Below, piece after piece: positions 30,665 through 37,423 of a stretch of DNA of 46,156 nt (positions are counted from its first letter, which is position 1; every line of letters begins with the position of its first letter). The position numbers and the translations under genes are program-made. Under the pieces are notes generated by a model. It saw only the letters and a program-made list of their open reading frames with translations, had not been told where the DNA came from and made no database searches. This DNA is from Photobacterium sanguinicancri (GTDB taxonomy: Bacteria > Pseudomonadota > Gammaproteobacteria > Enterobacterales > Vibrionaceae), in assembly GCF_002265265.1 (NCBI RefSeq), contig NZ_NOIF01000018.1, positions 1 through 46,156 of the forward strand. The letters are read 5' to 3'.

Positions 30665-30678
30665 TCTGTTTATGGTGT

Positions 30679-32850
30679 TTAAATATCCGAATTTTTAAAC
30701 ACTTCAGCTTTAGGTGTAAACACCACATTGAATGTATGGCTGAAAGGCTGCATTGCCTCATTACCCTCTCGGGTGGCGGTTAGGGTGATGGTTAATCGCT
30801 GGGTTAGTGCCGGTATTAGGGTTTCATCCAATAGCAATTCAGTCTCGGTCGTCTCGCCTTGATAGAGTACTGCGTTAGTGTCAGCATCCATTACCGATAT
30901 CTGTGTGGTCGTGTCTGGCTCAGGAGTTCCGCCTGTGTACCAATTCGTTAAGTGTTGCGGCTCGACGACCTGACTGATTCTGTTGCGGTGTGACCACGTA
31001 ACGTTAACCGGTATAGTGATGGTGTCAGGCCAGTGTTCATCATTCAGTTTTACGTTTGTCACGCAGAGTGGTTTTGCTGCGCGCCCTACCAGTTCGGTGG
31101 TAATAATAGCCGCATCGTCCTTTGGTAATGCCCCTCGCGCTGTCACGGTTAAACCTCGCACACTCACCTGTTCACCCGTGGTGAACTCTGTATCTAATGC
31201 GTCACCATCTAAGGCTGCAATTACTATCATTGCCGCGTGTTCAGCGGGTATCGTATCAAGTACACCTCGCTCAACCTCTGCCACACCATCAACAATGCTT
31301 TTAACCACCACTAATTCACCACCCAGCTGACATACTGCGGGTAACTCAATGGTCAGCAGGTTACTGTCAATCAGTCTAAGTTGCGTTGCCATTGGTGATA
31401 TCGATTCGGCCAACATTGAGCTAGTCGAAAAAGAGGCTCGATGACTGTAAATCCAACGGTCAAAGTTGTTGTAATACAGATCAGCACCGATAGTATCGCC
31501 AGACGGTTTACGGGCTAGCCAGCCAACAAAACAACTATGTTTATTTAGCGCTGCCAGCTCTGACGGATTAAGGCTAGTAGCCAACAGCCAATAAGGAGAC
31601 TCAACCACCTGCTGAATGGTGATCGGCACTGGCGTTGTAATTGGGTCTTTCCAGCCACTCGGTGGCGGCGGTATATAGTCTCCGGTTGCTGCTGAAAAAA
31701 TATCTTCCATCAATTCCAACTTTACTTCAGGCTGCGCCATACTGCCTCGGCGCTTTTTCTGCACTCGCATAATGTGGTTTAACCCTGCGGGTGGATACAC
31801 CACCCGTACTACATCACCAGGCTGATAAACCGATGCCGTCGTGTCACAATAAAGTTCGGTCGTCATCAATCGTGCTGATAGCATCTTTAGCTCACGCATT
31901 GCGACTCTGTAGGCTAACTGTGCATCATGAATCATTGGGAAATTAACGGTTTCACCTATTGTGCGACCGACAGCATGTACCATTGCCGAATTAATCACTG
32001 TAACCGCTGACTTTTCGTACGTTGTAGGGTCGGTATACGTCAATGTTAACGTATTAATAATGTCAGCCTGAGTTCGACGGCGTATGTTTTTTGCCGTTTT
32101 GATGACCTTCGAAGTCAATGCTGGCACTTTACTTGTATCGTAATTATCGCGGGCAAGCCGCATGGTTATGAGGCCACTGGCCTCATCAGTAAAGACATAA
32201 CCGTTTAAATAACGACAAATATCTTTTACAAATTGTTCGACGGGCTGTTGCTTTACCCAATGTGCATTAAGACCAAAACCTTCGGCGTATAGTGTATTCG
32301 CACACGCTTCAAACGCTTTGTTATCAATATTAGAGTTACCCGTTCCCCACTCTGGGCACTCAATCAACTCATGAACAATATGGGCACCATTGAGACCATT
32401 ACCGATTGCTGCTTTTGTAACATACCAAATTTCGTTGCCATCCCAGCCTGTAGAAATACGTTCAACCTCAACAGCCACAGGGGCGGGATAGCTGGAATTA
32501 CCCATTTCAGGTTTACGGAATACCAAGGCGGTCAGGTGACGAAATGCACTCACCACCTTCTGCCCGTTGACCACCTGCCCACAATGATGAGCTAAATAAT
32601 TATTTACGATCTGGCTGGCATGGCCCAGACAGATATCAATATCACCAACAATACCACCATACTGATCGCGGTCACCAAACAGGGTTGGCTGATCAATATG
32701 AATACGCGAATTGCTCGATACACTCCCCGGCCAACCTACCTTTTCGCCAAACCATATCCGCCTAACGGCATCGACAGGACCATGACATAACACGAGATGC
32801 TGCCCCCAAAACCAGCGATGGCCTGCAACCTGCTTTTTCTTACTGCCCAT
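30679..32850 (-). CDS. Phage tail-tip / host-attachment protein
   Basis: Large tail protein of 723 residues, last in the tail operon. The N-terminal half resembles the Phage-tail_3 family found at the tips of siphophage and GTA tails (blocks such as GWDGNEIWYVTKAAIGNGLNG and QPVEQFVKDICRYLNGYVF). The middle contains beta-rich stretches (QPGDVVRVVYPPAGLN). A proline-rich linker (PPPPSGWKDP, about residue 390) precedes the C-terminal part, which is Ig-like and ends in a beta-rich fibre-type region (about 600-723). It probably sits at the tail end with the hub and takes part in host recognition. The start has AAGGAG at good spacing and lies 3 nt after the preceding small gene. Confidence 0.75.
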   Translation of the reverse strand: MGSKKKQVAGHRWFWGQHLVLCHGPVDAVRRIWFGEKVGWPGSVSSNSRIHIDQPTLFGDRDQYGGIVGDIDICLGHASQIVNNYLAHHCGQVVNGQKVVSAFRHLTALVFRKPEMGNSSYPAPVAVEVERISTGWDGNEIWYVTKAAIGNGLNGAHIVHELIECPEWGTGNSNIDNKAFEACANTLYAEGFGLNAHWVKQQPVEQFVKDICRYLNGYVFTDEASGLITMRLARDNYDTSKVPALTSKVIKTAKNIRRRTQADIINTLTLTYTDPTTYEKSAVTVINSAMVHAVGRTIGETVNFPMIHDAQLAYRVAMRELKMLSARLMTTELYCDTTASVYQPGDVVRVVYPPAGLNHIMRVQKKRRGSMAQPEVKLELMEDIFSAATGDYIPPPPSGWKDPITTPVPITIQQVVESPYWLLATSLNPSELAALNKHSCFVGWLARKPSGDTIGADLYYNNFDRWIYSHRASFSTSSMLAESISPMATQLRLIDSNLLTIELPAVCQLGGELVVVKSIVDGVAEVERGVLDTIPAEHAAMIVIAALDGDALDTEFTTGEQVSVRGLTVTARGALPKDDAAIITTELVGRAAKPLCVTNVKLNDEHWPDTITIPVNVTWSHRNRISQVVEPQHLTNWYTGGTPEPDTTTQISVMDADTNAVLYQGETTETELLLDETLIPALTQRLTITLTATREGNEAMQPFSHTFNVVFTPKAEVFKNSDI

Positions 32851-32853
32851 GGG

Positions 32854-33060
32854 TTACTCCTTACCCTGCTTAAACTTAACGACCATGGCTGTCACCACCG
32901 GATCACCCAGCGCCAGCAAAGCATCACAATCTGCGCCGTGCTTTAGAGCTTCTGTCCAGCTCAACCCATAAGCATCAAATACCCCACGCGCCCCTGAACA
33001 ACAGTAACCAAGCGGGGCCAAATCTTTAGGATAAATACGATTACTTTCTGATTTCTTCAT
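32854..33060 (-). CDS. Small conserved phage protein in the tail-tip module
   Basis: A 68-residue protein starting MKKSESNRIYPKDLAPLG with GGGGGGA 8 nt upstream; the frame is open to 33093, but that start is less likely. It contains LGYCCSGARGVFDAYGLSW and ALKHGADCDALLALGDP, a pattern I recognise from small proteins at the same place in Mu-like siphophages. No function is known. It overlaps the end of the upstream membrane-anchored protein by 20 nt and stops 3 nt before the tail-tip gene. Confidence 0.7.
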   Translation of the reverse strand: MKKSESNRIYPKDLAPLGYCCSGARGVFDAYGLSWTEALKHGADCDALLALGDPVVTAMVVKFKQGKE

Positions 33061-33253
33061 TCGATAAATCCCCCCACCAGTAAACACTGCCACTCGTGAT
33101 TTTCACCCGACCAAAAACCACACCCAATGGTTTGCCCTCTTCGATGACGGGCGCTTTAGGCTCTTGCGCATCTGGGGCGGTATGGGTTTGATTCATTGCT
33201 CGATAACTAATAAACAGCGATGCCACCATCATGATGGCCATTACCCAAATCAT
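33041..33253 (-). CDS. Small tail-module protein with N-terminal membrane segment
   Basis: A 70-residue protein with one hydrophobic segment (about 1-17, MIWVMAIMMVASLFISY), a short polar linker (HTAPDAQEPKAP) and a C-terminal block GVVFGRVKITSGSVYWWGDL. That block resembles the start of siphophage tail-tip proteins, which often read PVVFG(T/R)V followed by a Trp-Gly-Asp. It may be a small tip or assembly protein anchored to the membrane. AAGGAG lies 6 nt before the ATG at 33253; a GTG one codon upstream is in frame. Confidence 0.65.
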   Translation of the reverse strand: MIWVMAIMMVASLFISYRAMNQTHTAPDAQEPKAPVIEEGKPLGVVFGRVKITSGSVYWWGDLSNEEIRK

Positions 33254-33289
33254 CACAATCTCCTTGTGAATATATCGTTAGCGTTAGTG

Positions 33290-34039
33290 TTAGCGGTCGA
33301 TAGGATCGCCAATATAGGGGTTTTTGGTCGGCAGATTTACCGCACCACCAAAGTTAATGGCGTTGTTAAAACGCGAATGACATGTCGCCAAGGTGCGGTC
33401 ACAACCTCGGTTCACTTCAACTTGATCCCCTACCGTAAATGTTGCGGGGTGCAGAAGGCGCAGTGTCTTAACATTCGGTTGCGTATCAATATAATGATGG
33501 TTATGTCCATGCTTAAGACGACCGTAGTTATATTCCAACGGCAATGACTCGGTCAGGGTAACGAGGTTACCGTCCACCGCTGTCACCGTTACCGTTCGGG
33601 TACTTTCAATATGCCCACACTTACGGCTACCCAGCGAATAACGACACTGCGGGGTAACCGTTTCTGTCAATCCAGTGATCTGCAATTCGGTATGTACCGC
33701 CTCTAACTCGACGCTAACAAAACCGTCATTCCAAACCCCTGCCATTATTCGTCCAGCAAACACCGTATAAAACTGCCGACCATCTTCCGAACGGAGGATG
33801 GTGATTTTAGGGGCAACATTGAGCGGAGGGTTCAGTGCTAAATTTGCCAATTCACTACCCGCAGCCACCTCAAAAGCAGTATCAGCACGTAACGGATTAT
33901 CTGATTGCTCGATACCATTACCACGCTCGATGGCATGGGCAGACCAATTCATACCGTCATACAACACGTCATTTTGATGCGACGTATAACGCCACACCTC
34001 GTTGTGAACTTCAGTTTTATACAGTTCAATGACTGCCAT
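33290..34039 (-). CDS. Phage BR0599-family tail hub protein with four cysteines
   Basis: 249-residue protein of the BR0599/DUF2163 family, which forms the tail hub in siphophages and gene transfer agents. The C-terminal signature NRGCDRTLATCHSRF followed by NAINFGGAVNLPTKNPY is clear. It has exactly four cysteines: C132 and C141 (CRYSLGSRKC), C213 and C220 (CDRTLATC). In lambda gpL and related hubs, such cysteines hold an iron-sulphur cluster; the same is likely here but not proven. The N-terminus overlaps the preceding gene by 14 nt. Confidence 0.85.
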   Translation of the reverse strand: MAVIELYKTEVHNEVWRYTSHQNDVLYDGMNWSAHAIERGNGIEQSDNPLRADTAFEVAAGSELANLALNPPLNVAPKITILRSEDGRQFYTVFAGRIMAGVWNDGFVSVELEAVHTELQITGLTETVTPQCRYSLGSRKCGHIESTRTVTVTAVDGNLVTLTESLPLEYNYGRLKHGHNHHYIDTQPNVKTLRLLHPATFTVGDQVEVNRGCDRTLATCHSRFNNAINFGGAVNLPTKNPYIGDPIDR

Positions 34040-35669
34040 CGGGCACCTCGATCATTGGCATAGATACAGACAAGAGCTGGCGCGGTTGGTGTGTTATTTT
34101 TACCTTATCGTCCGCTGGTCGCATCAAGCGCATAATGTGCCCGCCAAGTAAGTCACTAGGGGTAACCTCTCGATCGTCATCTCCTCCTAGATCAATCACC
34201 TCGTTACCCTCTTGGTCATAACCAAGAGATTTTGCATACACCATCTGCACGCCATCATGCCAATTCAGGTACAGATGCCTGCCGCCAAATTCGACCAAAC
34301 CGACTCGCTTAATCACAATTCGCTTGCGATTGCAGAGTGCCGCAATACGAATTTGGCGATGATACGACACCCACCAACACGCGTTTAAACGCCCTTTAAA
34401 TTGATATAAAAATTGTTTTAGTTGCCACGCCTGTTCACGATTACTGGCAATCATTTCAACAGTGGTAGAGTGTCGGCCGTAGTCTTGTTCGACATCCATG
34501 ATGTGATGACCACTGGCTGTGGTTTTCTCGCGCCAAGTAAAGGCCATATCATCAGCCACCGACACGCCTTTGCTGCGCTGTACAATCACCGAAGCACCCA
34601 GATATTCAGTAACCATGTCAAAACCAGAAAGGCTTAATTCCGGTAGCTCCAGCGGCTTGCTGTTAATAAAGGTGATTTTCTGCGTTGTTCGCGATCCCTG
34701 TCGGCTTGAACGGACACCTTCCGTTGCCATGCAACTCATCGCGGGGAGTAAAATAACATTGGAATGTGCAAACAATAACGGCCTTGATAACAACAGATTT
34801 CCATCATTAACCTGATCAATAAACGCCACCTCGTAGCTGCGCTCATTTTTATACAATAGCGCCATGCCACCCGCTTGAAATGAGCGCGACGAGACATCGG
34901 TATAGATAACCATATCGCCCTTATTGGCACTGACGGACGATGTGGCATCGCTCCAAACGGGCACAACCATCCGCTCTTTTCCTTGTGCAGCATAACGAGC
35001 GGTTTGCTCTGCCGCAGCCAGATTCGGCAAATTGTAGGTGTAATCAATGTGTTGCAATGGTTTATCTGCGTTACACAATCGCTGTTCACTGGCACGGGTT
35101 TCAATCACGGCACTAAACCATTGCCAAGATTCGGTAACAGGATAAATGGGCGGGTATGGCCACACTGAAACACGATTGCCCACCACGTTCAGCAGTACTG
35201 TTGCGCCTGCACTAAACTGCCACTGATAATTGGCATCAATTACCTGTTCAACGTCTAGTGACACCTTGAGTGTATAGTTCCAATGACCGCCATAAGCAGC
35301 CAATACTTGAATAGGATGTGGCCCAATTAGCTCTAAGCCTTTATCTTTTGATTTGACTAATTGAGACAGATCTATCGGTTTGGTGTAACTGCTCCAAATT
35401 TCGATAGGGTGTTCTGATGGGCTGGCGACAAATTTAAGATCTGTATAGTGAGGAGTAATAAATAAACTGTTTTTGAAATCGCGGTTCCAAAAGGAATCAG
35501 CAAGCCACCCTTTATTTTTCGCTGTTATCGTCCCGATGGCTTTTGCGTTGTGGTCATTAAAACCGACCAACCATGAAGAGCATTCCGTAATGGGTAATGG
35601 AATTGGAAATGGCGGCTCTTCGTATAACTCATTCCAAAAGTGAGAATAATAAAAACCATTAATAGTCAT
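34026..35669 (-). CDS. Putative distal tail protein
   Basis: 547-residue tail protein between two virion proteins and the BR0599 hub. The N-terminal part (about 1-160) is beta-rich, with PIEIWSSYTKPIDLSQLV and WNYTLKVSLDVEQVI, a pattern seen in a tail protein family at this place in Mu-like siphophages. The C-terminal part (about 330-547) contains ITFINSKPLELPEL and TTVEMIASNREQAWQLKQF with a DLGGDDDREVTPSDLLGG stretch. It is probably part of the distal tail ring or tip. The identification rests mainly on gene order and weak pattern recognition. Confidence 0.6.
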   Translation of the reverse strand: MTINGFYYSHFWNELYEEPPFPIPLPITECSSWLVGFNDHNAKAIGTITAKNKGWLADSFWNRDFKNSLFITPHYTDLKFVASPSEHPIEIWSSYTKPIDLSQLVKSKDKGLELIGPHPIQVLAAYGGHWNYTLKVSLDVEQVIDANYQWQFSAGATVLLNVVGNRVSVWPYPPIYPVTESWQWFSAVIETRASEQRLCNADKPLQHIDYTYNLPNLAAAEQTARYAAQGKERMVVPVWSDATSSVSANKGDMVIYTDVSSRSFQAGGMALLYKNERSYEVAFIDQVNDGNLLLSRPLLFAHSNVILLPAMSCMATEGVRSSRQGSRTTQKITFINSKPLELPELSLSGFDMVTEYLGASVIVQRSKGVSVADDMAFTWREKTTASGHHIMDVEQDYGRHSTTVEMIASNREQAWQLKQFLYQFKGRLNACWWVSYHRQIRIAALCNRKRIVIKRVGLVEFGGRHLYLNWHDGVQMVYAKSLGYDQEGNEVIDLGGDDDREVTPSDLLGGHIMRLMRPADDKVKITHQPRQLLSVSMPMIEVPDGSH

Positions 35670-36568
35670 ATTGCAGGCGTACTTTCTAAAAGCGCAAAAC
35701 CAATATTGGCATCCTGATAGTTATTTCTTGGAATGATTCGCCAACGTTGACCTTGGTATTCAACGATATCGCCAGGGCCCACTAACGCCATTGAACATAG
35801 CCTTAGATACGGAATATCCATCGCAGGTCTCCAGCCATTATTTCGTTTACCCATTAGACATGGTAGAAAGACTGTCGTGGCACTCTGCTTAAAGACAAAT
35901 TTCTCAACATCATACGGCGGGTGTACACCTTCACCATAATCGCTTGATATGTTCCAAACACCTGCAATAGGGGGTAATAATTCTGGACTCCCTCCACCAG
36001 CGGCCTGCCAGTGCCCACTACCGTTATCCATATACCAATTATTAACGTACTGACCACCATAATGACGCTTTTTGCCACCAAGAAAAATACCGTATAGCCC
36101 CACATTGTTGTCAAACCAATCAGCTGCAGCCCATTTACCATCAAAGCCTGCATAACCTTTACCGACACCAATCGTTGAGCCACCGCCGTAATTGTGGCAT
36201 CGGTTATTCCCTACATTTCTAACCGTAAGAATGAAGTAATCATCCTCCGCTATAAAATATAGATCAGCAGGCCAAGCTACAGTTCCTGACCCCCAATCTT
36301 GTCGCACCATCTTCATCGACGAGATACCAGGCCAAGCACCTCCAGAATACTTCTCTCCAAGATGAAAATTTATTCCCTTTCGGTAGGATGTTATCGCATT
36401 CCATCCAAGAGCAAGTTTAATACTCGTGTTTTCAACCACTACCTTGCCTAGTTCATTATCTCCAGAACGAACTAATTTCCATGGAAGCATTGGATTATCA
36501 ATAAAGAATTCCTGAAATATTCGCGTTAGATCTTCCGGTTTTGCACAACGTGCTACTTTATACGCCAT
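35666..36568 (-). CDS. Putative virion protein, Trp/Gly-rich (second of two)
   Basis: 300-residue protein with no clear family assignment. It is rich in Gly, Trp, Tyr and Asn, with blocks NNRCHNYGGGSTIGVGKGYAG, FDGKWAAADWFDNNVGLYG and NNWYMDNGSGHWQAAGGG, typical of beta-rich virion surface proteins. The N-terminus starts MAYKVARCAKPEDLTRIFQEF. Its start codon overlaps the stop of the 280-residue gene, and its last codons overlap the distal-tail gene, so all three are translated together. It is probably a tail-tip or receptor-binding component. Confidence 0.55.
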   Translation of the reverse strand: MAYKVARCAKPEDLTRIFQEFFIDNPMLPWKLVRSGDNELGKVVVENTSIKLALGWNAITSYRKGINFHLGEKYSGGAWPGISSMKMVRQDWGSGTVAWPADLYFIAEDDYFILTVRNVGNNRCHNYGGGSTIGVGKGYAGFDGKWAAADWFDNNVGLYGIFLGGKKRHYGGQYVNNWYMDNGSGHWQAAGGGSPELLPPIAGVWNISSDYGEGVHPPYDVEKFVFKQSATTVFLPCLMGKRNNGWRPAMDIPYLRLCSMALVGPGDIVEYQGQRWRIIPRNNYQDANIGFALLESTPAI

Positions 36569-37410
36569 TATGCTAACTCCAACGCCATAAAATCCCTGTA
36601 GCCATTTCGATATATATTTTGAACAACCAATAATGTATTTAAACCATCTAAGCTGTTTATTGTTTGCAGTGAAGATGTGTCATGCCCATCAATGTAATAG
36701 CACCCTATAAACTCACCTATTGCCCCATGTTCATGATGCAGTAATGTCATTGGTATAAGCCAGTGTGCCCCTTCAGAATATGTCCAACCATTGCGACATA
36801 AACCTGAAACCGACATATTCGGGTAAACCATACTCGGAGTTATAAAAGAACTATCGATCCATAATGTTTGCTGTGCCGCATTTCTAATCCACTGAAATGT
36901 AGAATATTCATCACCTTGGCTTGACCATCGACCATTTGCATTCACCCCTTCGCCATAACAACCAACTTGTCGAGGCCAATGACCAAGAGAACAATAGTTT
37001 TGTATTTTGCCGTTATAAATAACGTGAGTCGTGCCTGAAACCTGTGCAACAACCACAATTCGCGCTTTATCTATAACGAACCAGTACCTCAGTTCATTTT
37101 GCCAAAGATACATATATTGAATCGCGGTTGAATTTGGCTGGCTATCAAATTCAGATCCACCTGAAAACAACGGTCCAGCAACCAACTGCCAGTTATAGCA
37201 ATCTGCGGCCACACTTGATTGTGTTTTAAATCCACAGATAAAATACTCTTGCTCACTAGGGCCATTAGAAGAAACAATTAATTCATCACTTCCTAGCCCC
37301 AAAGGGTCATAAACCCATCGCTCAACTTTCCAACCATTCGCTTGTGAAAAAGATTTCAATTTCAATAATAAATCGCGGTGCCCATTCGCCGTCCCTGTTT
37401 CCCATGCCAT
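36568..37410 (-). CDS. Putative virion protein, Trp/Gly-rich (first of two)
   Basis: 280-residue protein that begins MAWETGTANGHRDLLLKLKSF, an N-terminus seen in phage virion proteins of unknown role located near the tail tip. Blocks such as LRYWFVIDKARIVVVAQVSG and NANGRWSSQGDEYSTFQW are beta-rich with many aromatics. It has a strong AAGGAT site, 13 nt after the tape measure. Together with the next gene it forms a pair of similar size and composition, which may be distant paralogues. It is a likely structural or adhesion component; no enzyme motif is seen. Confidence 0.6.
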   Translation of the reverse strand: MAWETGTANGHRDLLLKLKSFSQANGWKVERWVYDPLGLGSDELIVSSNGPSEQEYFICGFKTQSSVAADCYNWQLVAGPLFSGGSEFDSQPNSTAIQYMYLWQNELRYWFVIDKARIVVVAQVSGTTHVIYNGKIQNYCSLGHWPRQVGCYGEGVNANGRWSSQGDEYSTFQWIRNAAQQTLWIDSSFITPSMVYPNMSVSGLCRNGWTYSEGAHWLIPMTLLHHEHGAIGEFIGCYYIDGHDTSSLQTINSLDGLNTLLVVQNIYRNGYRDFMALELA

Positions 37411-37423
37411 ATCGAATCCTTAA

